From positions 2,623,941 through 2,687,940 of the forward strand of contig NZ_JACBYS010000001.1 in assembly GCF_013408245.1 (NCBI RefSeq): DNA of 64,000 nt, written 5' to 3'. This stretch comes from Duganella sp. 1224 (lineage in GTDB: Bacteria > Pseudomonadota > Gammaproteobacteria > Burkholderiales > Burkholderiaceae_D). A program made the position numbers and the translations under genes. Shown piece by piece: positions 10,930-20,947 of this stretch (positions are counted from its first letter, which is position 1; every line of letters starts with the position of its first letter). A model generated the notes under the pieces. The model saw nothing but the letters and a program-made list of their open reading frames with translations. It was not told where the DNA came from and ran no database searches.

Positions 10930-12269
10930 GCCTGCGCTGGCGCTTGTACGCCTATCTGATCGCTGCGCATCTGCTGTTCCTCGGAATCACCGTGGTGCTG
11001 TTCCGCACCGAGCCGGCGCTGATGCTGGGGCTGGAGGCGCTGGTGTTGCTCAGCCTGGCGCTGGGCGTACGGCTGATCCGGCGCGCGCTGGAGCCGCTGG
11101 GCTACACGCGCCACTTCCACGACCTGCTGCAGGACCAGCATTACGCCGCCCGCCTGCAACACAGCACCGACCAGGAACTGAACGAGCTGGTGCAGCTATT
11201 CAACACCATGCTGGGCGCGCTGTACCAGGAGCGCCTGCAGATCGGCGAGCAGCAGGGTTTTCTCGACAAGCTGCTGGAAGCCACGCCCAGCGCGGTGATC
11301 GTGTTCGACTTCGACGGCCGCATCAGCCTGCTCAACGCCAGCGCGCAAGCGCTGCCGGGCCTGCACGACGCGCGCGGCGCCACGCTGGCCGACCGCGCGC
11401 AGGCGGCGGACGCCGGCGACGCCGGCCTGCTGGCGCAGCTGGACGCGCTGCCGCTGGGCGAATCGCAACTGCTGACCGACACCGATGGCCGCCGCTACCG
11501 GGGCCAGCGCGGCCATTTTTACGATCGCGGCTTCGCCCGCCACTTCCTGCTGGTCGAGGAGCTGACCGAGGAACTGGAAAGTTCGGAAAAAGCCACCTAC
11601 GACAAGCTGATCCGCGTGCTGGCGCACGAGGTCAACAACACGGTGGCGGCCACCGGTTCGGTACTGGATTCGCTGCTGTATTACCGCAGCCAGTTGGCCG
11701 CGCGCGACAGCGAAGATTTCAGCACGGCGATCCTGGCGGTGCAGCGCCGCAACGCCAGCCTGGGCGAGTTCATCGAGCGCTTTACGCGCGTGGTCAAGAT
11801 GCCGGCGCCGGAACTGCGCCCGGCCGCCGTGCACGACATCATGGACGACATCCTCTACCTGTACCGCGAGCAATGCCGCAGCCGTGGCATCAGCATCGCC
11901 TGGGGCCGCTGCGACGCGGTGCCGGCCATCGCCATGGACCGGCATCTGATGGAACAGGCGCTGCTGAACGTGGTCAAGAATGCGATGGAGGCGGTGGAAG
12001 CCAGCGCCGGCGCCGGCAATGAACGGCGCATCGTCTTCGAACTGGCGCACGAGGGCGGCCGCGTGCGCCTGTCGGTGATCGACAGCGCGGACCTGCTAGG
12101 CGAGGTGCCGGCACGGCAGTTGTTCACGCCGTTCTTCACCACCAAGAAAGGCGGCCAGGGCATCGGCCTGCTGTTCGTGCGCGAAGTGCTCAACCGCCAC
12201 GGCTTCGCCTACCGGCTGGCGGCCACCGGCAACGGCGCCACCAGCTTCGATTTGTGGATGACGGCGTAA
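10926..12269 (+). CDS. Membrane histidine kinase paired with the sigma-54 regulator
   Basis: The 447-residue kinase has two closely spaced N-terminal membrane helices (about 7-26 and 30-50) with almost no periplasmic loop, a HAMP-like linker, a PAS-like domain (about 115-220), the H-box LAHEVNN with His234, the N-box NVVKNAMEA and a C-terminal GGQGIGLLF motif. The G1 motif, normally DxGxG, reads DSADL here, so both glycines are missing. The tiny external loop suggests sensing within the membrane or through the transporter, as in some antibiotic-sensing kinases. The ATGA overlap with the regulator shows tight coupling. Confidence 0.93.
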
Positions 12270-12303
12270 GCCGCGCCGACCACGCCGGCGGCCGCGCCCG
12301 CCG

Positions 12304-14082
12304 TCAGAATTCTTCCCAGTCGCCGTCGCCGCTGGACACCGTGCTCAGGCGTTTCTGCGGCTTGGCCGGCGTGGCCACCGCCGCCGCTGGCGCCGGGCGC
12401 GTCATCGCTGGCCGGGCCGGCTTGACCGCCGCCAGCCGCGCCGCCGTCGGCCTGGTCACCGGCGCAGACCCGGGCGCTGGCACGCGCGCCGCTGGGGACG
12501 TCGACGCGGACGCGGCGCCGCCGTGATTGCCCTCCAGCCGGAAAATGCTCACCACCTGCTCCAGGTTGGCCGCCTGAGTCTGCATCGCCTCTGCCGCGGC
12601 GGCGGCCTCCTCCACCAGCGCCGCGTTCTGCTGCGTCACCGTATCCATCTCGCTGACCGCCTGGTTGATCTGCTCGATGCCGGCGCTCTGCTCGTCGCCG
12701 GCGGTGGAAATCTCCGCCATGATATCGGTCACGCGCTGCACGCTGGCCACCACCTGATCCATGGTCTGGCCGGCCTGCTCCACCAGCTTGCTGCCGATCT
12801 CCACCTTTTCCACCGAATCGCCGATCAGCTCCTTGATCTCCTTGGCGGCCGAGGCCGAGCGCTGCGCCAGCGTGCGCACCTCCGACGCCACCACCGCGAA
12901 ACCACGCCCCTGCTCGCCGGCACGCGCGGCCTCCACCGCCGCGTTCAGCGCCAGGATATTGGTCTGGAAGGCGATGCCGTCGATCACCGCAATGATGTCG
13001 ACGATCTTGCGCGACGAATCGTTGATGGCGCCCATCGTATCCACCACCTGCGACACCACCGCCCCGCCCTGCTGCGCCACCGCCGACGCCGACTGCGCCA
13101 GCTGGTTGGCCTGGCGCGCGTTGTCGTTGTTGGCGCGCACCGCGCTGGTCAGCTCCTCCATCGACGACGCCGTCTCCTCCAGGCTGGAGGCCTGCTGCTC
13201 GGTGCGCGCCGACAAGTCCTGGTTGCCGCTGGCGATCTGGCTCGACGCCGACGCGATCGTCTCGGTGCCGACGCGCACCTCGGCCACGATACGCGCCAGC
13301 GCGTCGCGCATCATCTTCATCGCGTGCAGCATGCTGTGGGTGTCGTTGTTGCGGGTATCGACCGACACCGTCAGATCGCCGGCGGCGATGCGGCCAGCGA
13401 TCTCCGCCGCGTAATCCGGCTCGCCGCCCAGCTGGCGCAACAGACCGCGCGCAATGCGCGCCGCCGCCACCGCGCCGACCGCGATCGCCAGCCCGCTCAA
13501 CACCAGCATCAGCACCCGCGCGCGCTGGTAGGCGGCGCTCGCCTCGGCCGCGTCGGCCTGGTTGGTGGCCTTTTGCAGCGCCGCGTATTCGTCCATGGTG
13601 TCCTGCCAGACCTGCGTGGCCGGGCCCGCCTGCTTCATCAGCACCTGCGTGGCCTCCTCATCCTTGTTCTGCAGCGCCAGCTCGAAGACCTTGTCGTTCA
13701 GCGGACGCGCGGTCTTTTGCAGGTCGAGAATGCGGGCGCGGATCTCGATGCCCTTGGCCGTGGCCGGCATCTTGCCCAGTTGCTCGACCGAGGCGTTGTA
13801 GTTGGCGCGCGCCTTGCTGACTTTTTCCAGCTCCGTGCGGATGGCCGCCTCATCGTTCAGCAGCACCACCGAGCGCGCCACGCGGGCGACGATGTGGACC
13901 GACTCCGACATCTCGTTGACCAACTCGGTCTTGACCGCGTTTTCGTTGACGATTCTTTCCAGCTTGGCATGAATCGTGCTCATATTGAACACGCCCAGCA
14001 TGGCCACCAGTAACAGCAGCACCAGCACCAGTCCGAAACCCAGGCCGAGCCGGGTACCAACTTTCATGTTTGCAGTAGCCAT
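12304..14082 (-). CDS. Methyl-accepting chemotaxis protein with CheR-tether pentapeptide
   Basis: The 592-residue receptor has a membrane helix (about 10-32), a periplasmic four-helix bundle (to about 190), a second helix (about 190-212), HAMP, and the signalling hairpin [20 protein letters not shown]. After the coiled coil comes a 60-residue Ala/Pro-rich flexible linker ending in DWEEF. This fits the xWxxF pentapeptide that tethers CheR and CheB to high-abundance receptors such as Tar (NWETF). It therefore likely serves a main chemotaxis array encoded elsewhere, not the Wsp system. A GAGGAG ribosome site precedes the ATG. It converges with the upstream kinase gene. Confidence 0.95.
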   Translation of the reverse strand: MATANMKVGTRLGLGFGLVLVLLLLVAMLGVFNMSTIHAKLERIVNENAVKTELVNEMSESVHIVARVARSVVLLNDEAAIRTELEKVSKARANYNASVEQLGKMPATAKGIEIRARILDLQKTARPLNDKVFELALQNKDEEATQVLMKQAGPATQVWQDTMDEYAALQKATNQADAAEASAAYQRARVLMLVLSGLAIAVGAVAAARIARGLLRQLGGEPDYAAEIAGRIAAGDLTVSVDTRNNDTHSMLHAMKMMRDALARIVAEVRVGTETIASASSQIASGNQDLSARTEQQASSLEETASSMEELTSAVRANNDNARQANQLAQSASAVAQQGGAVVSQVVDTMGAINDSSRKIVDIIAVIDGIAFQTNILALNAAVEAARAGEQGRGFAVVASEVRTLAQRSASAAKEIKELIGDSVEKVEIGSKLVEQAGQTMDQVVASVQRVTDIMAEISTAGDEQSAGIEQINQAVSEMDTVTQQNAALVEEAAAAAEAMQTQAANLEQVVSIFRLEGNHGGAASASTSPAARVPAPGSAPVTRPTAARLAAVKPARPAMTRPAPAAAVATPAKPQKRLSTVSSGDGDWEEF

Positions 14083-14281
14083 GCGACGCGCTCCTCGAAA
14101 AGTGAGAGCTAAATTGTACGCCTACAACCTTCGTGTAGTTTTATTTAATTGCTTAAAGAAAACAACTTACAACAGTTCTATATACCGATTTCGCATAGTT
14201 ATATAGCCAAATATTCGCTAAACCATTTATGAGCGCAGATAAAATGCACGATCGGTTACAACAAAGTCGTAAAGGACAGCC
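14083..14281. promoter_or_regulatory. AT-rich divergent promoter region (chemoreceptor / cystine transporter)
   Basis: This 199-bp gap between divergently transcribed genes is clearly AT-rich against the surrounding high-GC sequence and contains several TATA-like stretches (for example TATATA near 14180 and ATAAAA near 14240). It must hold the promoters for both genes, but I cannot assign a convincing -35/-10 pair. The ribosome site AAAGGAC for the transporter lies just before 14282. Confidence 0.45.
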
Positions 14282-15682
14282 ATGGCAATCAATGTGATCC
14301 TCAATCTGCTGGCGGCGCTGGCGCTGATCGGTCTGCTGTATGCGCAGCAGCGCCGGCACGGCTCGTTTTCGGTGCGCGTCTTCACCGGCATGGGGCTGGG
14401 CGTGGTGCTGGGGGCGGTGCTGCAGGCCATCTACGGCGCCGGCTCGGCCGAACTGAAGACCACCAGCGACTATCTGGACATCGTCGGCACCGGCTACGTC
14501 AAGCTGCTGCAGATGATCATCATGCCGCTGATTATGGTGTCGATCATTTCCGCCATCCTCAAGCTGAAGGGCATCAACTCGCTGGGCAAGATCAGCGCGC
14601 TGACCATCGGCACGCTGATGATCACCACGCTGATCGCCGCCAGCATCGGCATCGTCATGGCCAAGCTGTTCCACCTGAGCGCGGTCGGCCTGACCGCTTC
14701 GGCGGCCGACATCGCGCGCGGCGTCTACCTGCAGGGCAAGGTCGAGACGGCGCAGGCGATTTCGCTGCCGAGCATGCTGCTGAGTTTTATTCCGGCCAAT
14801 CCCTTTCTCGACCTGACCGGCGGCCGCAAGACCTCGACCATCGCGGTGGTGATCTTCTCGGTGTTCATCGGCATCGCCGCCACCGGCATCCATGACAAAA
14901 AGCCGGACATTTACGCCTCGTTCGAGCGCTTCATCCAGGTGGCGCACGCGATCGTGATGCGCATCGTCACGCTGGTGCTGCGGCTGACGCCGTACGGCGT
15001 GTTCGCGCTGATGGCGCAGGTGGTGTCGACCTCCAGCTATACCGACATCCTGCACCTGATCGACTTCGTGCTGGCCTCGTACAGCGCGCTGTTGCTGATG
15101 TTCGTGGTGCACTTGCTGATCGTCTCCGGCCTGGGGCTGAATCCGCTGCGCTGGACCAAAAAAATCCTGCCGCTGCTGACCTTTGCCTTCACCTCGCGCA
15201 GCAGCGCCGGCGCCATTCCGATGAGCGTGCAGACGCAGACGCAGCGCCTGGGCACGTCGGAAGGCATCGCCAACTTCGCCGCCTCGTTTGGCGCCACCAT
15301 CGGCCAGAACGGCTGCGCCGGCATTTACCCGGCCATGCTGGCGGTGATGATTGCGCCGACCGTGGGCGTGGACCCGTTTACCATCGGCTTCATCGCGCCG
15401 CTGCTGGCGATTATTACGATAGGCTCGGTGGGGGTGGCGGGCGTGGGTGGGGGCGCCACGTTTGCGGCGCTGATCGTGCTATCGTCGATGAATCTGCCGG
15501 TGGCGCTGGCCGGCCTGCTGATTTCCATCGAACCGCTGATCGACATGGGCCGCACCGCGCTCAACGTCAGCGGCTCGGTGACCGCCGGCGCGGTGGCCAG
15601 CCGGGTGCTGGGCGAGACCGATGTGGCGGTCTTCAACAGCGACGTCGAACCGCCGCTCGACAGCGAGCGCAAGGCCGCCTGA
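14282..15682 (+). CDS. tcyP: L-cystine symporter, TcyP/YdjN type (DAACS family)
   Basis: The 466-residue membrane protein matches E. coli YdjN/TcyP in length and pattern. About ten hydrophobic segments include the early QMIIMPLIMVSIISAI motif, the serine-rich re-entrant loop FTSRSSAGAIPMSVQTQ (near 300) and a second hairpin with the PTVGVDP and DMGRTALNVSGS motifs. The last resembles the substrate-binding MxRTxxNVxGD motif of glutamate symporters. Its likely role is sodium- or proton-driven uptake of cystine as a sulphur source. The ATG follows AAAGGAC. Substrate assignment rests on recalled family resemblance, and a dicarboxylate symporter is a less likely alternative. Confidence 0.88.
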   Translation: MAINVILNLLAALALIGLLYAQQRRHGSFSVRVFTGMGLGVVLGAVLQAIYGAGSAELKTTSDYLDIVGTGYVKLLQMIIMPLIMVSIISAILKLKGINSLGKISALTIGTLMITTLIAASIGIVMAKLFHLSAVGLTASAADIARGVYLQGKVETAQAISLPSMLLSFIPANPFLDLTGGRKTSTIAVVIFSVFIGIAATGIHDKKPDIYASFERFIQVAHAIVMRIVTLVLRLTPYGVFALMAQVVSTSSYTDILHLIDFVLASYSALLLMFVVHLLIVSGLGLNPLRWTKKILPLLTFAFTSRSSAGAIPMSVQTQTQRLGTSEGIANFAASFGATIGQNGCAGIYPAMLAVMIAPTVGVDPFTIGFIAPLLAIITIGSVGVAGVGGGATFAALIVLSSMNLPVALAGLLISIEPLIDMGRTALNVSGSVTAGAVASRVLGETDVAVFNSDVEPPLDSERKAA

Positions 15683-15685
15683 CAA

Positions 15686-15730
15686 GGCAGGGAACCGCCG
15701 GCCTGCCAGCGGGGTCTAATTTTTTCTTTT
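15686..15730 (+). terminator. Possible weak terminator after tcyP
   Basis: A GGCAGG/CCTGCC stem with a ten-base loop (15686-15707) is followed after twelve bases by a T-rich run (TTTTTTCTTTT). The distance between stem and T-run is long for an intrinsic terminator, so this is a weak call. Confidence 0.3.
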
Positions 15731-15744
15731 AGCTGAAAGGAGAA

Positions 15745-15984
15745 ATGATGACTACGCTTTCCCACTCCATCAAGATGCTGCTGGGCGCGGCGCTGGCGGT
15801 CACGCTGCTGGGCGCCTGCAACAAGCGTCCGGCGGACCAGCCGCAATCCCCCACCACCGCCACCCCCGACACCAGCGGCTCGCCGGCTGGCGGGGGAAGC
15901 GCGACCGGTGGCACGGGCACTGGAAGCACCACACCGCCGCCGCAACAGCAGACACCGCCTTCCGGTGGCGCCAACCAGCGATAG
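15745..15984 (+). CDS. Small putative lipoprotein, low-complexity
   Basis: The 79-residue product has a hydrophobic signal (about 10-22) ending in a lipobox LLGAC with Cys at about 25. The rest is a Thr/Pro/Gly/Ser-rich disordered tail without a domain. A good AAAGGAG ribosome site precedes two adjacent ATG codons (15745 and 15748), and either could be used. It lies 62 nt downstream of the cystine transporter. No function can be assigned; the mature part looks like a flexible surface or periplasmic tether. Confidence 0.65.
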   Translation: MMTTLSHSIKMLLGAALAVTLLGACNKRPADQPQSPTTATPDTSGSPAGGGSATGGTGTGSTTPPPQQQTPPSGGANQR

Positions 15985-16002
15985 CATGCGGCACACCCCC
16001 AA

Positions 16003-16055
16003 CCCGCACACCGCTGCGGCCAGGGTCTGACCCCGTACGGGGTCAGACCCTTTCG
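16003..16055 (+). repeat. 53-bp palindromic repeat unit, copy 1
   Basis: The unit reads CCCGCACACCGCTGCGGCC, then a perfect 30-bp palindrome AGGGTCTGACCCCGT/ACGGGGTCAGACCCT (16022-16051), then TTCG. The same unit occurs at 32512-32563 and, inverted, at 60018-60070. It lies between two convergent genes, so it could serve as a two-way transcription stop, although no T-run follows. Confidence 0.88.
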
Positions 16056-16073
16056 GTTGGGGTGCTGCGCGCG

Positions 16074-17495
16074 TTAGAACTTGTAGTTGTACGACAGGCC
16101 GATCAGCGACAGATGGGTCTGGTACAAGCCGCGCGTGGTTTCGCCGTTGCCGGTGCAGCTGGTGGCCAGCGGGTTGCACAGGTTGGTGTAGTTGATCTTG
16201 GCATCCTTGAAGTCCAGGAAGCTGTACGCCAGATCAATCGACGAACGCGGGCTCAGCTTCCAGTTGGCGCCGATCGAGTACTGCATGCGGTCGCTGTCCG
16301 GCAGCGCTGGGTGGGTCAGCTCGGCGCTCTTGACCGGCGACTCGTCGTAGGCGATGCCGCCGCGCAGCGTCAGGTTGTCGTTGTAGGCGTAGTTGCCGCC
16401 CAGCGATACGCGCACCGTGTTCTTCCACTGCTGACGGATCACTTCCGCGCCTTCGCCGGTGCCCGGGAATTGAATGTCCAGGTCGCCCATGCGGTTGTTG
16501 CGGGTGAAGGTCACGTCGGCCATGCCGGCCCACTTCGCATTGAACTGGTGGAACACGTTGGCCGACAGCGTTTCCGGCGTGCGCAGCTGCACCAGCGCGG
16601 CCGAGTTGGCCTTGTGCGAGGCGGCCTGCAGCACCTGGTTGACGATCGGATCGCTGGTCACCTTCGAGAAGTCCCAGACCGTGCTGCCCTTCAGCGAGTG
16701 CGCCACCGACGAGCGGTAGGCCAGGCCGAAGCGGGTGTTCTCGTCCAGCGTGTACATATAGCCCAGGTTGAAGCCCCAGCCCCAGTCCTTGCCGTCGTTG
16801 GCGCCGTGGGCGTCGCCCGCCGTGCGCAGCAGCGCCGGGTTGCCGCCCAGCGCGGCGATCTGGCGAATCAGCAGCGCGCCCTGCGCCGCGCCGGCGCCGC
16901 TCGACAGCGCGGCGATCGAGCCCGGCACGTCCACGGCCTGGCCCAGTTCGGCCTTCATGAACTCGGCGTCGATGCCGAAGCCGAAGGCGTGGTGTTCATT
17001 CAGCTTCCACGCCACCGACGGGTTCAGCGTGATCGCTTCCAGCTTGATGTTGGACAGCGCGTAGCGGCCGTTCCAGGTGTCGCCGTAGTTCAGCTTGGCG
17101 CCGTAGGGCACGAACAGGCCCAGGCCGGCGGTCCACTGGTCGTTCAGCTTCTTGCTGACGTACAGCGACGGCGCGGTCACCGAATCCGGCGCGTAGTCCT
17201 TGGCCGGGGTGCCGCCGGTCGGCGCGCCGGTGAAGTGGGTCGAGCCGGTGTCGTTGTAGGTCGAGTGCGGCACGACCACGGTGGCGCCGACGCTGATCTG
17301 GGTGCCGTCCAGGCGGCTCAGGCCGGCCGGGTTGTAAAAGATGGTCGAGGCGTCGGCCGCTTCGGCGCCGTTGGCGTCGGCCGTGCCCTGGCCGGAAATG
17401 CTCTGCGAACCGAAACGGTAACCGGACGCGTTGGCGCCCATCGACAGGGTGCCGAGGGCGGCGGCCAGGATCAGGGGGAGGTATTTGGGCTGCAT
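16074..17495 (-). CDS. OmpP1/FadL family outer-membrane transporter
   Basis: The 473-residue protein has a signal peptide cleaved near ANA-SG (about residue 23), followed by the FadL N-terminal hatch motif FYNPAGLSRLDG (about 53-64). A long series of beta strands ends in a C-terminal phenylalanine (LSYNYKF). FadL-type channels take up long-chain fatty acids or other hydrophobic compounds such as aromatics across the outer membrane. A short insert with two cysteines (NLCNPLATSCTGNG), possibly a disulphide loop, lies near residue 445. It is transcribed alone and converges with the small lipoprotein gene. Confidence 0.93.
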   Translation of the reverse strand: MQPKYLPLILAAALGTLSMGANASGYRFGSQSISGQGTADANGAEAADASTIFYNPAGLSRLDGTQISVGATVVVPHSTYNDTGSTHFTGAPTGGTPAKDYAPDSVTAPSLYVSKKLNDQWTAGLGLFVPYGAKLNYGDTWNGRYALSNIKLEAITLNPSVAWKLNEHHAFGFGIDAEFMKAELGQAVDVPGSIAALSSGAGAAQGALLIRQIAALGGNPALLRTAGDAHGANDGKDWGWGFNLGYMYTLDENTRFGLAYRSSVAHSLKGSTVWDFSKVTSDPIVNQVLQAASHKANSAALVQLRTPETLSANVFHQFNAKWAGMADVTFTRNNRMGDLDIQFPGTGEGAEVIRQQWKNTVRVSLGGNYAYNDNLTLRGGIAYDESPVKSAELTHPALPDSDRMQYSIGANWKLSPRSSIDLAYSFLDFKDAKINYTNLCNPLATSCTGNGETTRGLYQTHLSLIGLSYNYKF

Positions 17496-17652
17496 GAAGG
17501 TCTCGCTTTATGAATTGGTTATAGTCCCGGACTCGTGCGGTACGGGAAGGCCAGCAGCATACTACACAAATAAAACAACGCAAAAGGCAAGACGTTAGAG
17601 GGCGAATACTAATTAAGACCTTGAAACCGAGCACTTGCTCTGCATCGGGAGC

Positions 17653-17680
17653 GTAAAAAAAGGGCCCGCAGGCCCTTTCT
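17653..17680 (-). terminator. Intrinsic terminator of the RND operon
   Basis: Read on the minus strand, a seven-base GC-rich stem AAGGGCC/GGCCCTT with a four-base loop is followed by a run of seven T. It lies just after the stop of the RND permease gene at 17702. Confidence 0.85.
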
Positions 17681-17701
17681 TTAAGTTAAGCAATTGTTTC
17701 T

Positions 17702-20700
17702 TTAGGCAATTTTTCGTTCCTGCTCGGCCGGCGGCGCCGGCGGCGTCTTGCGGCCCAGCACCTTGCGCACCAACCACATCACCGAGCGGTAGACGAAGCG
17801 CAGCAGCACCAGGAACAGGATGGCCTCGACCACGATCGACAGCACCGCCAGCACCATGCCGTAGCGCTCGGCGCGACGCTGCAGCTTGAGCAGCGCGCTG
17901 TCCTTCTTGATCTCGATGCTGTCGTAGAAGGTCGGCACCATCAGCAGGGTCAGCAGGGTCGAGGTGATGGTGCCGCCGATAATAGCGATCGCCATCGGAC
18001 GGTAGAACTCGCCCCCCTCGCCCAGGCCCAGCGCCACCGGGAACATGCCGGCGATCAGCGCGAAGGTGGTCATCAGGATCGGCCGCAGGCGCATGCGGCC
18101 GGCGTACATCAGCGAGTCCTCGCGGCTGAAGCCTTCCTCCTGGCGCTTGCGCGCCGCGTCCAGCAGCAGGATGGCGTTCTTCGCCACCAGGCCCATCAGC
18201 ATGATCACGCCGATCAGGCTCATCAGGTTAATCGTGCTGTTGGTGGCCAGCAGGCCCAGCACCACGCCGATCAGCGACAGCGGCAGCGACAGCATCACCG
18301 CGATCGGCGCCGTGAAGGAACCGAACTGCATCACCAGGATCAGGTACATCAGGCCGACGCCGGCCACCAGCGCGATCGCCATGGCGCCGAACACTTCCTG
18401 CATGTCCTTGCCGGCGCCGCCCAGCGCCAGGCCGTAACCGGGCGGGAAGTCGATGTCCTTGACCAGCTTCATGGCGTCGGTGGTCACCTCGCCCGGCGAG
18501 CGGCCCTCGACGTTGGCGGTGACGGTGATGACGCGCTTGCCATCCTTGTGCTTGATGGTGGACGGGCCCTTGCCCATGGTCACCTCGGCGATCTGCTCCA
18601 GCGGCACCATCTGGTTGGTGCCCACCACCGAGATCGGCAGGCGCTCGATGTTCTCGGCGCTGGTGCGGTCTTCCGGCGCCAGGCGCACCGCGACGTCGCG
18701 CGATTCGCCGGTCGGGTCGACCCAGTCGCCCACCTCGATGCCGGCAAACGCCACGCGCAGGGCCTGCGCCGCGTCGCCGGTGGCGATGCCCATCGAGTTG
18801 GCCAGGCCGCGGTTGAGCACGATCTGCAGCTCGTCCTTCGGATCCATCTCGGACAGGCCGACGTCGACCGCGCCCGGCACCCGGCGCAGCCGGTCCATGA
18901 AGGCGTTGGTGATTTCCATCAGCTTGCGCGAATCGGTGCCGGTGAATTCGATCTGCACCGGCTTGCGGGCGCCATTGCTGAGGTCGTCCAGCACCGTGTA
19001 CTCGGCGCCGACCAGCCCGGCCAGCTTCTCGCGCAGCTCCTTGGCAACCTCGACCGCACCGCGCTTGCGCTCGGTCTTCTTGCCGATGTCGACATAGATG
19101 CGGCCGCCGCTGAGGTTGACGTAGCTATTGGTTTCCTTGGTTTCCTTGATGCCGCGCGCGATCACCGCCGCCTTTTCCAGCTTCAGGCGCGAATATTCCA
19201 GCGACGACGACGACGGCGTGCGCACGTCAATCGCGATGGTGCCCCAGTCGGACGCCGGCACGAAGCTGGCGCCGCCGTATTTACCCTGCAGGAACAGCGC
19301 GCCGACGAAGGTGGCGATGGCGATCACGGCCATCGAGCGGCGGTGGTGCAGCGCCCAGGCGATCACGTGGCCGTAGCGGTCGGACTGGTGGTCGAACCAG
19401 TGGTTGAACTTGGCGAAATACTTTTCGATGCCGCGGCGCGGCGCGTCGTGGTGGTCCGGCGGGTCGCCCCAGAAGGCCGACAGCATCGGGTCCAGCGTGA
19501 ACGAAATCACCAGCGACACCGCCACCGAGCAGGTCACGGTCAGCGCGAACGGCCGGAACCATTCGCCGGTGATGCCCGGCATGAAGGCCACCGGAATGAA
19601 CACCGCCATGATCGAGAAGGTGGTGGCAGCCACCGCCATGCCGATCTCGGCCGTGCCTTTCAGCGCGGCGGTGCGGCGGTCGGCGCCCATCTGCATGTGG
19701 CGCACGATGTTTTCCCGCACCACGATGGCGTCGTCGATCAGCACGCCGATCGCCAGCGACAGGCCGAGCAGCGTCATGAAGTTCAGCGTGAAGCCGCACA
19801 GCCAGACGCCGATGAAGGCCGCCAGCACCGAGGTCGGCAGCGACAGCGCGGTGATCAGCGTCGAGCGCCACGAGTTGAGGAAGGCGTACACCACGAAGAT
19901 GGTCAGGCCGGCGCCGAACACCAGCGATTCGATCACGTTGTTGAGGCTGCTCTCAGCGTTTTCGCCGTCATCCTCGGTCACCTCCAGCTTGGTGCCGGCC
20001 GGCATTTCCTTCTGCATTTCCTTGGCCATGTCGCGGATTTTCTTGGCCACCGTCACGGTCGAGGCGTCGCGCGAGCGGGTGATCGAGATGCCGACGTTGG
20101 GTTTGCCGGAGCGCACGCTCAGGCTGTTGACTTCGGCAAAGCCGTCCTCGATGGTGGCCACCTGCGACAGGCGCACCAGCTCGCTGCCATTGCGCTTGAC
20201 CACCACCTGCTGGAACTCCTCCGGCCGCTCGATGCGGCCGACCAGGCGGATGCTCTTCTCGTCGAGGTCGCCGCGCACCTTGCCCACCGGCGCGTTGGCG
20301 TTCTGGTTGCGCAGCGCGTTGACCACGTCGCCCACCGAGACATTGTATTCGCGCAGCTTCTCGGCCTTCAGCAGCACGCTCAGCTCGCGCTTCAGCGAGC
20401 CGTCGATGTTGACCGAGGCCACGCCGTCGATGCTGCGGAAGCGGTCGGCCAGCTTGTCCTCGGCCAGGCGCGAGATCTCGGCGTGGGTCTGGGTGCTGGT
20501 CGACAGCGCCAGCTGCATCACCGGCTGCGCCGACGGGTCGATGCGCTGCAGGATCGGCTCGCGCATCTCGGTCGGCAGCTTGTAGCGCACCGCCGCGATG
20601 GCGTTGCGGATCTCGTCCGAGGCCTCGATCAGGTTCTTGTTGAACGAGAACTTGATGAAGATGCTGGCCGCGCTTTCCTGCGCCGTGCTGTTGATCTCGG

Positions 20701-20932
20701 TGACGCCGGTGATCGAGTTCAGCGATTTTTCCAGGCGGTTGATGATCTCGCGCTCGACCGTTTCCGGCGAGGCGCCCGGGTACGGAATGTTGACCACGAT
20801 GAACGGCACTTCGACGTCCGGGTTCTGGTTGACCCGCAGCTTGCTCAGGGCCATCAGGCCCAGGCACATCATCGCGACGATCAGCACGATCGTGGCGATG
20901 GGTTTCTTGACACTAAAATCTGAGAGGAACAT
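17702..20932 (-). CDS. RND efflux transporter permease
   Basis: The 1,076-residue protein has the twelve-helix RND layout with two large periplasmic loops. The N-terminal KKPIATIVLIVAMMCLG segment is typical of the efflux group. The proton-relay Asp pair is present in TM4 (LSLAIGVLIDDAIVVREN, near 400-417) and the matching Lys in TM10 (LVAKNAILLLD). The C-terminus has an extra membrane segment and a basic tail, which makes it slightly longer than AcrB. It forms a two-gene unit with the upstream lipoprotein adaptor 15 nt away. No outer-membrane factor gene is adjacent, so a TolC-like partner must come from elsewhere. The substrate is unknown. Confidence 0.95.
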   Translation of the reverse strand: MFLSDFSVKKPIATIVLIVAMMCLGLMALSKLRVNQNPDVEVPFIVVNIPYPGASPETVEREIINRLEKSLNSITGVTEINSTAQESAASIFIKFSFNKNLIEASDEIRNAIAAVRYKLPTEMREPILQRIDPSAQPVMQLALSTSTQTHAEISRLAEDKLADRFRSIDGVASVNIDGSLKRELSVLLKAEKLREYNVSVGDVVNALRNQNANAPVGKVRGDLDEKSIRLVGRIERPEEFQQVVVKRNGSELVRLSQVATIEDGFAEVNSLSVRSGKPNVGISITRSRDASTVTVAKKIRDMAKEMQKEMPAGTKLEVTEDDGENAESSLNNVIESLVFGAGLTIFVVYAFLNSWRSTLITALSLPTSVLAAFIGVWLCGFTLNFMTLLGLSLAIGVLIDDAIVVRENIVRHMQMGADRRTAALKGTAEIGMAVAATTFSIMAVFIPVAFMPGITGEWFRPFALTVTCSVAVSLVISFTLDPMLSAFWGDPPDHHDAPRRGIEKYFAKFNHWFDHQSDRYGHVIAWALHHRRSMAVIAIATFVGALFLQGKYGGASFVPASDWGTIAIDVRTPSSSSLEYSRLKLEKAAVIARGIKETKETNSYVNLSGGRIYVDIGKKTERKRGAVEVAKELREKLAGLVGAEYTVLDDLSNGARKPVQIEFTGTDSRKLMEITNAFMDRLRRVPGAVDVGLSEMDPKDELQIVLNRGLANSMGIATGDAAQALRVAFAGIEVGDWVDPTGESRDVAVRLAPEDRTSAENIERLPISVVGTNQMVPLEQIAEVTMGKGPSTIKHKDGKRVITVTANVEGRSPGEVTTDAMKLVKDIDFPPGYGLALGGAGKDMQEVFGAMAIALVAGVGLMYLILVMQFGSFTAPIAVMLSLPLSLIGVVLGLLATNSTINLMSLIGVIMLMGLVAKNAILLLDAARKRQEEGFSREDSLMYAGRMRLRPILMTTFALIAGMFPVALGLGEGGEFYRPMAIAIIGGTITSTLLTLLMVPTFYDSIEIKKDSALLKLQRRAERYGMVLAVLSIVVEAILFLVLLRFVYRSVMWLVRKVLGRKTPPAPPAEQERKIA

Positions 20933-20947
20933 GGCGATTTATCCTGT

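Noticed and set aside
12523..14013. Long plus-strand open frame opposite a chemoreceptor
   Set aside because: It is the antisense shadow of the conserved receptor signalling domain. Similar shadows occur over all four receptors.
18548..20923. A 791-codon plus-strand open frame opposite the RND permease gene
   Set aside because: It is His/Arg/Asp-rich low-complexity translation antisense to a clearly conserved protein, so it is a composition artefact.
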